A DNA stretch of 64,000 nt from Thalassospira sp. HJ (GTDB lineage: Bacteria > Pseudomonadota > Alphaproteobacteria > Rhodospirillales > Thalassospiraceae). The stretch lies in the NCBI RefSeq assembly GCF_000948415.1, contig NZ_JYII01000008.1:1-64000 (forward strand), given 5' to 3'. Below the pieces are notes generated by a model, which saw nothing but the letters and a program-made list of their open reading frames with translations, was not told where the DNA came from and searched no databases. The position numbers and the translations under genes were made by a program. Of the stretch, positions 16,774 through 26,425 are shown in pieces (position 1 is the stretch's first letter; each line of letters opens with the position of its first letter).

Positions 16774-17277
16774 ATGTCAGACGACATCACCATTGACGAT
16801 TTGATCGCCAAGCTTGGCCTGCAACCGCACCCGGAGGGCGGCTACTACGCCGAGACTTTCCGGGCGTTTGAAACCTGTAATCCCGGCAACCGGTATCTTG
16901 GTGTGCGCAGCACGGGGACCGCGATCTATTACCTTCTGACGCCTGATACCTTTTCGGGCATGCATATCCTGACCAGTGACGAGGTTTTCCATCACTACAT
17001 CGGCGATGCTGTCGAACAGCTTCAGTTGTTTGAAGATGGCACGCATCGGAAGGTGGAAATTGGCAAGGACCTGCTGGCGGGGCAAAAGCCGCAGATGGTC
17101 GTGCCCAAAAACGTCTGGCAGGGTGCGCGTCTTAAACCCGGTGGCAAGTTTGCACTTTTGGGATGTACCGTGGCACCGGGCTTTGATTTTGCCGATTTCT
17201 CGATGGGGAAACGTGCCGCCCTTAAGGCAAAGTGGCCGGCGGCATGCGAAATGATTACGGCATTGACGCGTTACTGA
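16774..17277 (+). CDS. Cupin, DUF985 family
   Basis: 167 residues from the ATG at 16774 (MSDDITIDDL), which has AGGGAG 7 nt upstream; the longer reading runs through the terminator of the previous gene and is not credible. The DUF985 start LGLQPHPEGGYYAETFRA, the YYLLTPDTFSGMHILTSDEVFHHYIGD core and a final GFDFADFSMG define the family. It has a single small cupin barrel with a His/Glu metal site. Members are described as sugar-epimerase-like, but the reaction is not known. Confidence 0.85.
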   Translation: MSDDITIDDLIAKLGLQPHPEGGYYAETFRAFETCNPGNRYLGVRSTGTAIYYLLTPDTFSGMHILTSDEVFHHYIGDAVEQLQLFEDGTHRKVEIGKDLLAGQKPQMVVPKNVWQGARLKPGGKFALLGCTVAPGFDFADFSMGKRAALKAKWPAACEMITALTRY

Positions 17278-17359
17278 ATTTCGGGCGATATCATCGTGAT
17301 GCCAACCAGGGGCTGGCAATGCCAATTCTTGCGCTACCACGAAATACAGGATTTGCCCC

Positions 17360-18007
17360 ATGCAGTTCGATACCTGGCTTCTGTTTGCCGGGGCGGCAAT
17401 CGCGTTGGCGATGGCACCCGGCCCGAATAACCTTCTCGCGATCTTTAATGGCGCGCGCTATGGCGTGTCGTCTGCAGCGGTGGGCGGTATCGGCCGTGTC
17501 GTGGCGTTTGTGCTTATGATTGCCGTGACTGCAGCCGGGCTTGGCGTGGTTCTGGCGGCCAGTGAAACCGCCTTCCTGATCATCAAATGGGGTGGGGCGG
17601 TCTATCTGGTGTGGCTTGGCATCAAAAGCTGGTTCGCCAAGGTCAATGAGGATACCGGTGATCTGGGCCAGGCAGCCCTGATGGTTAATCCGGGGCCCTT
17701 CAAACTCGCCAAGACCGAGTTTCTGACAGCGATAGGCAACCCGAAGGCCATCCTGATTTTTACGGCGTTTTTCCCGCAGTTCCTTGATCCGGCGGAGGCC
17801 TATGGCCAGCAATTCCTGATCATGGGCGTGACCTTTATCACCATGGAAGTTAGCGTTTTGCTGGGCTATGGCCTATTGGGTGGGCAGGTCAAAGGGCTGA
17901 TCAAATCGGCCCGCCATATGCGTATTCTCAACCGTATTTCGGGAACGCTTCTGGTGGGAGCCGGTGTATTGCTGGCCCTGACCGACCGGTCGCGCACAGC
18001 GGCCTAG
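17360..18007 (+). CDS. LysE/RhtB family amino-acid exporter
   Basis: 215 residues with six hydrophobic segments. The family signature LAMAPGPNNLLAIFNGARYG (about 16-35) is complete and the GNPKAILIFTAFFPQFLDP motif is present. Inner-membrane exporter of an amino acid or derivative; the substrate cannot be read from the sequence. It lies 82 bp after the cupin gene on the same strand and converges with the dpp operon. Confidence 0.88.
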   Translation: MQFDTWLLFAGAAIALAMAPGPNNLLAIFNGARYGVSSAAVGGIGRVVAFVLMIAVTAAGLGVVLAASETAFLIIKWGGAVYLVWLGIKSWFAKVNEDTGDLGQAALMVNPGPFKLAKTEFLTAIGNPKAILIFTAFFPQFLDPAEAYGQQFLIMGVTFITMEVSVLLGYGLLGGQVKGLIKSARHMRILNRISGTLLVGAGVLLALTDRSRTAA

Positions 18008-18037
18008 GGTCCGCAAACAACCATTTAGAAATGCGCA

Positions 18038-18066
18038 GGGGCGCAGCTTTTTTCAAAGCGCGCCCC
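18038..18066. terminator. Probable terminator between the LysE gene and dppF
   Basis: GGGGCGC (18038-18044) pairs with GCGCCCC (18060-18066) and the loop contains six T residues. The 115-bp convergent gap also holds a small hairpin at the dppF stop (TCGCCTG 18113-18119 with CAGGCGA 18124-18130). Both are weaker than the other terminators in the window. Confidence 0.45.
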
Positions 18067-18122
18067 CTTGCTCCCTTGTCTACCTGGAAAACCTGTTAGG
18101 CCCTCCGGGCGATCGCCTGTTG

Positions 18123-19118
18123 TCAGGCGATTTCTTCGACCCGATGACACGCCACTTCGCGGCCCTCGAAATTGCGCAGTTCCGGGCGAACTTTTGCGCA
18201 TTCTTCGGTCGCGAACGGGCAGCGTTTATGGAACGCACAGCCCGATGGCGGGTTGATCGGTGATGGCAATTCGCCGGTCAGCGGTTCTGCCTTCACACGT
18301 TGTGTCGGATCGATCTTTGGTGCCGATGCCAGAAGCGCCCGTGTGTAAGGATGCAGCGGCTTGGCAAAGATCTCTTCAGTCGGTCCCTTTTCAGCGACGC
18401 GACCGAGATACATCACCATGACGTCATCTGCAATATGTCTGACGACAGAAAGATCATGCGAGATGAAAACATAGGCGACATTCATCTCTTCCTGCAGGTC
18501 CATCATCAGGTTCAGAACCTGTGCCTGAACCGATACATCAAGGGCAGAAACCGGTTCGTCCGCGACGATGACTTTCGGCTCAAGGATCAGGGCGCGCGCA
18601 ATGGCGATACGCTGACGCTGACCACCGGAAAACATGTGCGGATAGCGCTGATAGAATTCCGGGCGCAGGCCAACCTTTGCCATGGTCGCACGCACGCGTT
18701 CTTCACGTTCCTTGCGGCCAAGATTATCCATGTTCAGAAGAACCGGCTCAGCCAGGATCTGACCGACCTTTTTACGCGGGTTCAGCGAACCATAGGGGTT
18801 CTGAAAAATCATCTGGACCGTGCGGCGGAACTGCTTGGCTTCCTTGTCCGACAGGTGACCAACTTCGGTGCCGTTCAGTTTCAGCGCGCCAGAGGTCGGC
18901 TTTTCAATCAGAGTCAGCTGACGCCCAAGCGTCGACTTGCCGCAGCCTGATTCACCAACAACCGCAAGGGTCTTTTGCGCTTCGAGCGAAAAGGAAACGC
19001 CATCAAGTGCCTTGACCGTGGCATTGGGTTTACCCAGGCCACGATTAACTTCGTAGTGACGGACAAGATCATCGGATTCCAGAAGCGGAACACCGGGTTT
19101 GGCATCCAGAAAACTCAT
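18123..19118 (-). CDS. dppF: Dipeptide/oligopeptide ABC transporter ATP-binding protein DppF
   Basis: 331 residues. Walker A is GESGCGKST, the signature is SGGQRQR and Walker B is VIVADEP. The C-terminal oligopeptide extension has the Cys-containing SGCAFHKRCPFATEEC segment that binds a [4Fe-4S] cluster in some members. Its ATG overlaps the stop of the preceding ATPase gene (TAATG). Cytoplasmic ATPase of the peptide importer. Confidence 0.93.
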   Translation of the reverse strand: MSFLDAKPGVPLLESDDLVRHYEVNRGLGKPNATVKALDGVSFSLEAQKTLAVVGESGCGKSTLGRQLTLIEKPTSGALKLNGTEVGHLSDKEAKQFRRTVQMIFQNPYGSLNPRKKVGQILAEPVLLNMDNLGRKEREERVRATMAKVGLRPEFYQRYPHMFSGGQRQRIAIARALILEPKVIVADEPVSALDVSVQAQVLNLMMDLQEEMNVAYVFISHDLSVVRHIADDVMVMYLGRVAEKGPTEEIFAKPLHPYTRALLASAPKIDPTQRVKAEPLTGELPSPINPPSGCAFHKRCPFATEECAKVRPELRNFEGREVACHRVEEIA

Positions 19119-20119
19119 TACACAGTCTCCCCGGTGGCCATGCCAGTCGGCTGGCCCTGATCATTTAGCGGATAGAAGCAACGCACATCGCGGCCATTGA
19201 AGTCGGAAACTTCCGGGCGCGCTTTGACGCAGCTTTCATTGGCATAACGGCAACGCGGTGCCAACAGGCAACCCGCCGGGCGGTCATACTGACCGGGAAC
19301 AACACCCGGAATGGTCCGAAGCCTGTCATGGCCTTCGGATCGTTCCGGCAGCGCTTCGAGCAGCGCCTGGGTATAGGGATGGCGCGGTGCGGCAAAGATG
19401 CTGTCGGCCGGGCCACTTTCAAACAGCTGACCGGCATACATGACCTGAATGCGGTTGGCGGCTTCGGACACCAGTGCCAGATCATGGGTGATCAGGATCA
19501 GGCCCATGTCGCTGTCTTCCTGAAGCTTCAGCAGCAGGTCGATGATCTGGGCCTGAATGGTGACATCAAGGGCCGTGGTCGGTTCATCGGCAATCAGCAG
19601 GCGCGGTTTGCAGGCAATCGCCATGGCAATGACGATACGCTGGCTCATGCCGCCGGAAAGCTGATGCGGATAGGCGGTCATGCGTGACTTCGGATCGGGA
19701 ATGCCGACCTGGTTGAGAAGTTCAAGCGTGCGTTCGCGACGCTGCTTCTTGTTTCCGCCCTCATGGACCTTAAGGGCTTCCATGATCTGGGCTTCGACCG
19801 TGAAGCACGGATTAAGGGCCGACATCGGATCCTGGAAGATCATGGCGATGTCTTTACCGGTGATTTCACGGCGACGCTTGGCAGGCATGGTAAGCAGATC
19901 CTGACCATCAAAGGTCAGGGAATCTGCCGAAACACGACCGGGAAAATCGATCAGGCCCATCACGGCAAGTGATGACACCGACTTGCCCGAACCCGATTCA
20001 CCGACGATGCCAAGGACTTCGCCGCGATCAACGGAATAGCTAACAGAGTCAACAGCGCGAAACGGCTTGTCTTCGGAGCCGAACTCGACTGTCAGGTTTT
20101 TTACTTCGAGAAGAGCCAT
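19118..20119 (-). CDS. dppD: Dipeptide/oligopeptide ABC transporter ATP-binding protein DppD
   Basis: 333 residues. Walker A is GESGSGKS, the signature is the slightly divergent LSGGMSQR, and the Walker B segment is [12 protein letters not shown]. It has the [14 protein letters not shown]ys cluster near the C-terminus. It pairs with DppF to power uptake. Only 3 bp separate it from dppC. Confidence 0.93.
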   Translation of the reverse strand: MALLEVKNLTVEFGSEDKPFRAVDSVSYSVDRGEVLGIVGESGSGKSVSSLAVMGLIDFPGRVSADSLTFDGQDLLTMPAKRRREITGKDIAMIFQDPMSALNPCFTVEAQIMEALKVHEGGNKKQRRERTLELLNQVGIPDPKSRMTAYPHQLSGGMSQRIVIAMAIACKPRLLIADEPTTALDVTIQAQIIDLLLKLQEDSDMGLILITHDLALVSEAANRIQVMYAGQLFESGPADSIFAAPRHPYTQALLEALPERSEGHDRLRTIPGVVPGQYDRPAGCLLAPRCRYANESCVKARPEVSDFNGRDVRCFYPLNDQGQPTGMATGETV

Positions 20120-20122
20120 GAC

Positions 20123-21058
20123 TTACCGTTTCATCTTGGGATCAAGGGCATCGCGCAGGCCATCACCCATCAGGTTGAAGGCAAGAACGGTGACAAGGAT
20201 GCAAAGGCCGGGGAAGGTGATCACCCACCAAGCCGAACCCACGAATTCACGGGCCTCGGACAGCATTGTGCCCCATTCCGGCAGCGGCGGCTGCGCACCA
20301 AGGCCAAGGAAGCCAAGGGCCGCAGCATCAAGGATCGCACTCGAAATACCAAGCGTGCCTTGGACGATCAGCGGTGCCATGCAGTTCGGCAGGATGTTAA
20401 CAAACATCTGACGGACGTGACCGGCACCGGCAATCTGCGATGCGATGACATATTCCTTGTTAAGTTCCGATACGACCGACGCACGGGTCAGGCGCACATA
20501 GTGCGGCAACTGAACAATCGCGATGGCCAGCATGGCGTTTTCAAGGCCCGGGCCGAGGATGGCAACAATCGCAAGCGCCATGATCAGGCTGGGCAGGGCC
20601 AGCATGATATCCATCAGGCGCATGACACCAACTTCAACCCAACCCCGGAAGTAGCCGGCAACCATGCCAAGTGCGATACCGGCAATCATCGACAGGATCA
20701 CAACAACCACACCGATGGAAACCGACAGCTGCGCACCGTGGATCAGGCGCGACAGGATGTCACGGCCAACGGCATCGGTGCCAAGGATGTAGCGCGGGTC
20801 GGCACCTTCCATCCAGATCGGCGGTTTGAGAAACGCGGTACGGTCCTGTGCCACCGGATCAAACGGGGCGACCCACTGGGCGGCCAGGGCCAGGAACAGG
20901 ATGATCGCAATGACGATCAAACCGGCCAGGGCACCACGGTTCTTTTTGAAATAGTCCCATGTCTCGCGCAGCGGGCTCGGCGGTGCGCCGACCGGCTCAA
21001 CTGCTGCTTCTGCAACGTTTGAGGCGTGCGCTGCGGACGGGGTGGTATTCTCGCTCAT
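20123..21058 (-). CDS. dppC: Dipeptide ABC transporter permease DppC
   Basis: 311 residues. A cytoplasmic N-terminal tail is followed by a helix (LAGLIVIAIILFLAL) and the domain DPRYILGTDAVGRDILSRLIHGAQLS typical of DppC/OppC. The permease loop is SQIAGAGHVRQMFVNILPN. GGGAG precedes the ATG. It is the second membrane subunit, encoded 14 bp after dppB. Confidence 0.93.
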   Translation of the reverse strand: MSENTTPSAAHASNVAEAAVEPVGAPPSPLRETWDYFKKNRGALAGLIVIAIILFLALAAQWVAPFDPVAQDRTAFLKPPIWMEGADPRYILGTDAVGRDILSRLIHGAQLSVSIGVVVVILSMIAGIALGMVAGYFRGWVEVGVMRLMDIMLALPSLIMALAIVAILGPGLENAMLAIAIVQLPHYVRLTRASVVSELNKEYVIASQIAGAGHVRQMFVNILPNCMAPLIVQGTLGISSAILDAAALGFLGLGAQPPLPEWGTMLSEAREFVGSAWWVITFPGLCILVTVLAFNLMGDGLRDALDPKMKR

Positions 21059-21072
21059 TTTTCGCAGCTCCC

Positions 21073-22083
21073 TTAACGCTTGTGCCGGATACGGGGATTC
21101 ACGACCCCGTATAGCAGGTCAACGATCAGGTTCACGGCCATGACAAGGAACGCAATCATCAGAATGCCGCCCTGAATGGTCGGATAGTCGCGACGGTTCA
21201 TGGCCTCAATGATCCATTTTCCGATGCCCGGCCAGGAGAAGATCGTCTCGGTCAGGATTGCACCAGCCAGCAGCACGCCAACCTGCAGACCGATCACCGT
21301 AATCACCGGGATCAGGGCGTTGCGCAGGGCATGGACCATGATAACACGGATCGGCGCCAGGCCTTTGGCGCGGGCAACACGGATGTATTCCTCGCCAAGG
21401 ACTTCCAACATGGAGGAGCGCGTCATTCGCGCAATCACCGCCATCGGGATCGTCCCCAAGGCCACGGTTGGCAGGATCAGGTGACTTACTGCACTTGAAA
21501 AAGCACCTTTTTCGCCACTCAGCAGGCTATCGATCAGCATGAAACCGGTCACCGGTTCAAAGAAGAACATGACCGAGATGCGCCCGGAAACCGGCGTCCA
21601 GCCCAGTGTGGTCGAAAAGAACATGATCAGAAGAAGGGCCCACCAGAAGATCGGCATCGAATAGCCCGTAAGCGATAACGACATCGTCAGGTGATCAATC
21701 CATTTTCCGCGATGGATTGCAGCCAGAACCCCGAATGGAACCCCGAGTATCACTGCAAACAGGATACCCATGATGGCCAGTTCTACCGTTGCCGGGAACA
21801 GGGTCAGGAATTCATCAAGGACAGGCCTTTTGGTCACAAAGGATTTACCAAGATCGCCTTGGAAGACACCCACCAGGTAATCGAAATACTGGACAATAAT
21901 CGGCTGATCAAAGCCGTATTGTGCCTGAAGTTCAGCGTATCGTTCTGCATCGACACCACGTTCACCGGCCAACATCAAGATTGGGTCGCCGGGAATAAGG
22001 CGGATCAGGAAAAATACCAGAAGGGTGACACCGAAGAAGGTCGGGATGATGTCCCCCAAACGGCGAAACAGGAATCCTAGCAT
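21073..22083 (-). CDS. dppB: Dipeptide ABC transporter permease DppB
   Basis: 336 residues. The N-terminus has the family form FLFRRLGDIIPTFFGVTLLVF and the segment FLIRLIPGDP. The permease loop reads YIRVARAKGLAPIRVIMVHALRNALIPVIT. Inner-membrane subunit paired with DppC. It is separated from dppA by a 112-bp gap with a strong stem-loop. Confidence 0.93.
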   Translation of the reverse strand: MLGFLFRRLGDIIPTFFGVTLLVFFLIRLIPGDPILMLAGERGVDAERYAELQAQYGFDQPIIVQYFDYLVGVFQGDLGKSFVTKRPVLDEFLTLFPATVELAIMGILFAVILGVPFGVLAAIHRGKWIDHLTMSLSLTGYSMPIFWWALLLIMFFSTTLGWTPVSGRISVMFFFEPVTGFMLIDSLLSGEKGAFSSAVSHLILPTVALGTIPMAVIARMTRSSMLEVLGEEYIRVARAKGLAPIRVIMVHALRNALIPVITVIGLQVGVLLAGAILTETIFSWPGIGKWIIEAMNRRDYPTIQGGILMIAFLVMAVNLIVDLLYGVVNPRIRHKR

Positions 22084-22151
22084 GCCATCGGGCCTTTTTA
22101 TCTCCGGGCGGTTTGTCCGTCCGGATGTCTCTCTCTTTTACGAAATTGCAA

Positions 22152-22175
22152 AGAGGCCCGGAAAACCGGGCCTCT
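22152..22175 (-). terminator. Stem-loop between dppA and dppB
   Basis: AGAGGCCCGG (22152-22161) and CCGGGCCTCT (22166-22175) form a perfect 10-bp stem with a 4-nt loop just after the dppA stop. The continuation of the operon argues for partial termination or dppA mRNA stabilisation. Confidence 0.65.
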
Positions 22176-22195
22176 CTGACTAGATTTTGGTGCGA

Positions 22196-23803
22196 TTACT
22201 CAGCGAGATCTACACCGTAGAAGATGTGACCACCGAACGGATCGATTTTGTAGTCAACAACTTCGTTACGGACCGGCTCAAACACGATCGAGTGTGCAAT
22301 GGTTGCCCACGGTGCTTCGCGTTTGAAGACCAGCTGTGCTTCTTCGTACAGACGGGTACGCTCGAGAACGTCCGAGGTGGTTTTCGCCTGCTGGATCAGC
22401 TGTTCGAATTCGTCGTTGCAGAAACGAGCGCGGTTCGAACCGCCAACACCGTCACAGCCGAGAAGAACTGCGAGGAAGTTATCGGGGTCGCCGTTATCAC
22501 CAGTCCAACCGAGCATGAAGGTACCCTGTTCACCTTTTTTGGTGCGATCAAGGTATTCACCCCACTCGTAGGAAACGATCTCGGCATTGACGCCAATCGC
22601 GGCCCAGTCAGCCTGAATCAGCTCTGCCATACGGCGAGCATTCGGGTTGTAAGGACGCTGAACCGGCATGGCCCAGATGTCGGTGGTGAAGCCGTCCGGA
22701 TAACCAGCTTCTGCCAGCATGGCTTTGGCGGCTTCCGGATCATACGGGTCATCAACGGTGTCGTTGTTGTAAGACCAGATGGTCGGCGGGATCGGGTTTT
22801 TCGCAGCAGAACCTGCACCCTGGTATACACCTTCGATGATGGCGTCTTTGTTGATCGCCATGTTCAGTGCTTTACGAACCTTCGGATCGGTGAACGGTTC
22901 TTTCTCGGTGTTGTAACCGAGGTAACCAACGTTCAGACCTTCCTGGCTCAGCAGGTTGACATCTGCGTCTGCATCCATTTCTTCCAGATCAGCCGGGTTC
23001 GGGTACGGCATGACATGGCATTCGCCAGCTTTAAGCTTCTGGTAGCGAACGGTGCTGTCCGGGGTGATCGCGAAGATCAGGTTGTCGATCGCTGCTTTGC
23101 CTTCCCAGTATTCCGGGAATGCTTTGTAACGGATAACCGCATCTTTCTGATAAGCGACCAGCTGGAACGGACCAGTGCCGACCGGGTTCAGGTCAACATT
23201 TTCCGGGGTGCCGGCTTCCATCATCGCGTCGGCGTATTCAGCCGACAGAACCGATGCAAAGTCCATCGCCATGTTAGCAATGAACGGAGCTTCCGGGCGG
23301 TTCAGGACGAACTTGACGGTGTAGTCGTCAACCTTGACGATGTCCTTGATCAGGTCCGGCATGGACATGCCGTTGAAGTACTCGTACGAGCCACCGGAAA
23401 CGCCGTGATACGGATGCTCTTTGTCAAACTGACGCATGAAGGTGAAGATCACGTCATCAGCATTGAAATCACGGGTCGGGGTGAAATCTTCGGTGGTGTG
23501 GAACTTCACACCTTTGCGCAGGTTGAAGGTATATTCCAGACCATCAGCCGAAACGTCCCAGCTGGTCGCAAGACCCGGAACGATGGTGGTGGTGCCGCGC
23601 TTGAACTGTACCAGGCGGTTGAATACCTGACGCGAGGACGCATCAAAGGTCGTGCCTGCGGTGTAAAGCGACGGGTTGAAGCCTTCCGGGCTACCTTCCG
23701 AGCAATATACCAGAGTTTTTGCCGAAGCGGCAGTCGGAGCAGCAAGTGCGGTGGCTGCAAGCAGGCCTGCACCAAGTGCCACTTTGACTAAATTCGCTTT
23801 CAT
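22196..23803 (-). CDS. dppA: Dipeptide ABC transporter periplasmic binding protein DppA
   Basis: 535 residues. The signal peptide ends near ASA-KTLVYCSEGSPEGFNP (about residue 28). The bacterial extracellular solute-binding family 5 signature AKTLVYCSEGSPEGFNPSLY is cut by that site, and the body has KGVKFHTTEDFTPTRDFNADDV and SYEWGEYLDRTKKGEQ. It binds di- or oligopeptides (in E. coli also haem and ALA) and donates them to DppBCDF. It is first in the operon, with a good GGGAGGC ribosome site. A 534-residue open frame on the opposite strand is an artefact of codon bias. Confidence 0.95.
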   Translation of the reverse strand: MKANLVKVALGAGLLAATALAAPTAASAKTLVYCSEGSPEGFNPSLYTAGTTFDASSRQVFNRLVQFKRGTTTIVPGLATSWDVSADGLEYTFNLRKGVKFHTTEDFTPTRDFNADDVIFTFMRQFDKEHPYHGVSGGSYEYFNGMSMPDLIKDIVKVDDYTVKFVLNRPEAPFIANMAMDFASVLSAEYADAMMEAGTPENVDLNPVGTGPFQLVAYQKDAVIRYKAFPEYWEGKAAIDNLIFAITPDSTVRYQKLKAGECHVMPYPNPADLEEMDADADVNLLSQEGLNVGYLGYNTEKEPFTDPKVRKALNMAINKDAIIEGVYQGAGSAAKNPIPPTIWSYNNDTVDDPYDPEAAKAMLAEAGYPDGFTTDIWAMPVQRPYNPNARRMAELIQADWAAIGVNAEIVSYEWGEYLDRTKKGEQGTFMLGWTGDNGDPDNFLAVLLGCDGVGGSNRARFCNDEFEQLIQQAKTTSDVLERTRLYEEAQLVFKREAPWATIAHSIVFEPVRNEVVDYKIDPFGGHIFYGVDLAE

Positions 23804-24207
23804 TAAATGCCTCCCTCAAGGCTGGTCCGAACAAATCGATGCTGTCTGCGTGACGTTTTTTGGTCACGCTTGACGGTGCATCTTGCAACGGACGGGGTTT
23901 ACCCGATCCAACAGGTATGAATGTTGGCAATCGACGAGGGAAAGTAATCAGGGTTTCTACGTATCGTCAACGGTTCCTGCGGGATTTTACGTAGCCTGAG
24001 CAGGGGCGGAAATGATGAATTTAAGTCAAGTGTTTGTTATTTTTATGAAATTCACTGTCCACTTTCGTCGGGGCAGCTGTGCATTTTTTTCAAAGCTCGG
24101 CGGGTGAAACCGTTAAATCACGTGTTTGAAATGTGCTTTCAAACGATTCATATCTTATTGAAACATAATGATTCGTTTGATTTCACCCCGGCTTTTTGAA
24201 CGAATTT
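23804..24207. other. 404-bp intergenic region: dppA promoter side and ltaE 3' side
   Basis: I found no credible gene. The right part is AT-rich and holds clustered inverted repeats (see 24124-24180). The left part should contain the dppA promoter and leader; I could not place a confident -35/-10 pair. Confidence 0.5.
24124..24180. repeat. Cluster of CAAACGA-type inverted half-sites
   Basis: GTTTGAAA (24124-24131) and TTTCAAAC (24137-24144) form a perfect 8-bp inverted repeat. Overlapping it, TCAAACGATTCAT (24139-24151) faces ATGATTCGTTTGA (24168-24180) with one mismatch. This could be an operator array upstream of dppA or a terminator for the threonine-aldolase gene. There is no T-run of useful length. 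Confidence 0.4.
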
Positions 24208-25227
24208 CTACCCTAGGGTGGTTTTGAGTTTGCTGATTTGCACGATATCCGTGTTCCAGGCGGCGACAAAACGATAAACATCGGCACCAAGAGATGGCCA
24301 TCCGTGGAACATCAGGCCAGCATCACGCAACTTGCCCGCCAGTTCCGGGGGCACTTTGACAAACAGCTCGTTCCCTTCTGCCGCATGGGCCAATTCCGCG
24401 CCTTGTGAAACGAGAACGTCGGCAAGTGCCTGTGCGGCGTCATTGGCATGGGCTGCATTTTTCAGCCAGACATCATCCTTGATATAGGCCAGAAGCTGGG
24501 TTGCCAGATAACGATGCTTGGAATGCAGATGGCCACTGCGTTTGCGGGCCTGTTCCATCCGGGCTTTCAGGCTGGTGTCAAACAGAACAATCGCATCGAC
24601 CGCCATGGCGCCGTTTTTGGTCGCGCCAAAGCTGATGGCATCAACGCCGGCCTTCCAGGTGATATCGGCCGGAGGACATTTCAGATGGGCCATCGCATTG
24701 GCAAAACGCGCACCATCCATGAACAGGCGCAGGTCATGCTTGCGACAGACATCGCCGATCGCTGTGACCTCATCAACAGTGTAAACCGCACCCAGTTCGG
24801 TTGCCTGGGTAATTGCCACACATTCCGGCGCGACAGAATGCACGCCCCGATCAACAAGGCCGGAGATAAAGGCATCAAGGTCGCCTGCTTCCAGCTTGGC
24901 GGCCGGGCCGTCCATAGGCAAAAGCTTCGCGCCGCCGGTAAAGAAGGCAACACCGGTGCTTTCATCTTCATTGATGTGCGCTTCGTGGTGACAGACGACC
25001 CCGCCATAGGGCGACACAAGTGCGGATAGGCTGATGCAGTTTGCCGCGGTGCCAGTCGCCACAGGGATGACGGCAACGTCCTTGTCAAACAGCTCGGAAA
25101 AGGCAACATCAAGTTTCTGGCTGATATCGTCGCTACCATAGGCCGGGGCGTTGGCCAATGCGTCCTTTGTCAGGGCTTCAAGTACTTCCGGGCAAAAGGG
25201 CGATACATTGTCCGAGGCAAAATTCAT
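24208..25227 (-). CDS. ltaE: Low-specificity L-threonine aldolase (copy 1)
   Basis: 339 residues, a PLP fold-type I enzyme of the beta-eliminating lyase/threonine aldolase family. The start MNFASDNVSPFCPEV is typical, and the PLP Lys lies in SFGATKNGA (about residue 206). It cleaves L-threonine or allo-threonine to glycine and acetaldehyde. It is a tandem paralogue of the next upstream gene, with long stretches of identical residues and the same length. The pair follows the peptide importer region, which would fit amino-acid catabolism. Confidence 0.9.
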   Translation of the reverse strand: MNFASDNVSPFCPEVLEALTKDALANAPAYGSDDISQKLDVAFSELFDKDVAVIPVATGTAANCISLSALVSPYGGVVCHHEAHINEDESTGVAFFTGGAKLLPMDGPAAKLEAGDLDAFISGLVDRGVHSVAPECVAITQATELGAVYTVDEVTAIGDVCRKHDLRLFMDGARFANAMAHLKCPPADITWKAGVDAISFGATKNGAMAVDAIVLFDTSLKARMEQARKRSGHLHSKHRYLATQLLAYIKDDVWLKNAAHANDAAQALADVLVSQGAELAHAAEGNELFVKVPPELAGKLRDAGLMFHGWPSLGADVYRFVAAWNTDIVQISKLKTTLG

Positions 25228-25301
25228 CTTTAATCTCGTTATTTTTCAGTGGCATTCGGGCGGTGATATCACACGTAACCGCGCAATGTTGCAAGGTGGG
25301 G

Positions 25302-26324
25302 CTAAACACCAATGGTATCTGGCAGGGCCTTGATCATTTCAATCGGGCTGTTCCAGGCGCAGACAAATCGATAGGCATCCGGGCCAAGCGACGGCCATGG
25401 ACGAAACACGATACCGGCGTCGCGCAGCTTTGCAGCCAGTCGATCATCCATGTGAATAAACAGCTCATTGCCCTGAGGTGCAAAGGCCGGCGTTGCCCCC
25501 AAACTTGATAGCGATTTGGCAAGGGCCGTTGCTGCCGCGTTGGCATGGCGGGCATTGCGCAGCCACAGATCGTCCTTAAGATAGGCCAGAAGCTGTGCGG
25601 CAAGGTAGCGATGCTTGGAAAACAGATGGCCGCCGCGCTTGCGGTTCTGTTCCGTTTTCCGCCGGAGTTCCGGATCAAACAGAATGATGGCATCAACTGC
25701 GAGCGCGCCGTTTTTGGTCGCGCCGAAGCTCAGGACGTCGACACCGGCCTTCGAGGTGATGTCGGACGGATGGCAATCAAGCGCTGCAACCGCATTGGCA
25801 AAGCGTGCACCATCCATAAAAAGCCGCAATTGATGTTTCTGGCAAACCGATCCAATCGCCTGAATTTCGTCAACGCTGTAAACCGTTCCAAATTCGGTGC
25901 TTTGCGTGATTGCAACACATTCGGGATCAACGGAATGCATGCCGTTTGGCACATGGCTGGTCAAATAGGCATCTAGCGCATCAGCCTCGATCTTTGCCGA
26001 CGGGCCATCCATCTCCAGCAATTTCGCCCCGCCACCGTAAAACGCAACGCCGGTTGATTCCGTGACATTGATATGGGCGTGATGATGGCACACCACACCA
26101 CCAAACGGCGACACCAGCCCCGAAAGCCCGATAACATTTGCAGCAGTTCCGGTTGCAACCGGAGCAACGCAAACCTCCGTCCCAAACAATCTTGAAAATG
26201 CGTCATCAAGCTGACGGCTTTTGTCATCCGCGCCATAGGGCAGGGCGCTTGCGTCGCTTTCGGCGGCAATGGCGGCAAGGATTTCCGGGCAGATTGGTGT
26301 GACATTGTCAGATGAAAAGTTCAT
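25302..26324 (-). CDS. ltaE: Low-specificity L-threonine aldolase (copy 2)
   Basis: 340 residues from the Met at 26324 (MNFSSDNVTPICPEI); the frame is open 17 codons further but those residues do not align with copy 1. The PLP Lys motif SFGATKNGA is intact, as are the HHHAHINVTESTG and MDGARFANAVA blocks. A 74-bp gap separates it from copy 1, so the two genes are probably co-transcribed. They differ in substrate-facing segments (for example HLKCPPADITW against ALDCHPSDITS), so diverged specificity is possible. Confidence 0.9.
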   Translation of the reverse strand: MNFSSDNVTPICPEILAAIAAESDASALPYGADDKSRQLDDAFSRLFGTEVCVAPVATGTAANVIGLSGLVSPFGGVVCHHHAHINVTESTGVAFYGGGAKLLEMDGPSAKIEADALDAYLTSHVPNGMHSVDPECVAITQSTEFGTVYSVDEIQAIGSVCQKHQLRLFMDGARFANAVAALDCHPSDITSKAGVDVLSFGATKNGALAVDAIILFDPELRRKTEQNRKRGGHLFSKHRYLAAQLLAYLKDDLWLRNARHANAAATALAKSLSSLGATPAFAPQGNELFIHMDDRLAAKLRDAGIVFRPWPSLGPDAYRFVCAWNSPIEMIKALPDTIGV

Positions 26325-26425
26325 TGGGGCCTCAACGGGATCGGGCAAAAGCGCACTTCGATTCAAGAAAATCATGCTTGGTGGTGGGCCAAGAGTGTTT
26401 GGATTTTACCCGCTTGGCAAGTTCG

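Noticed and set aside
22187..23791. 534-residue open frame on the plus strand opposite dppA
   Set aside because: It mirrors dppA almost end to end, has no ribosome site and has a composition typical of antisense frames in GC-biased genes.
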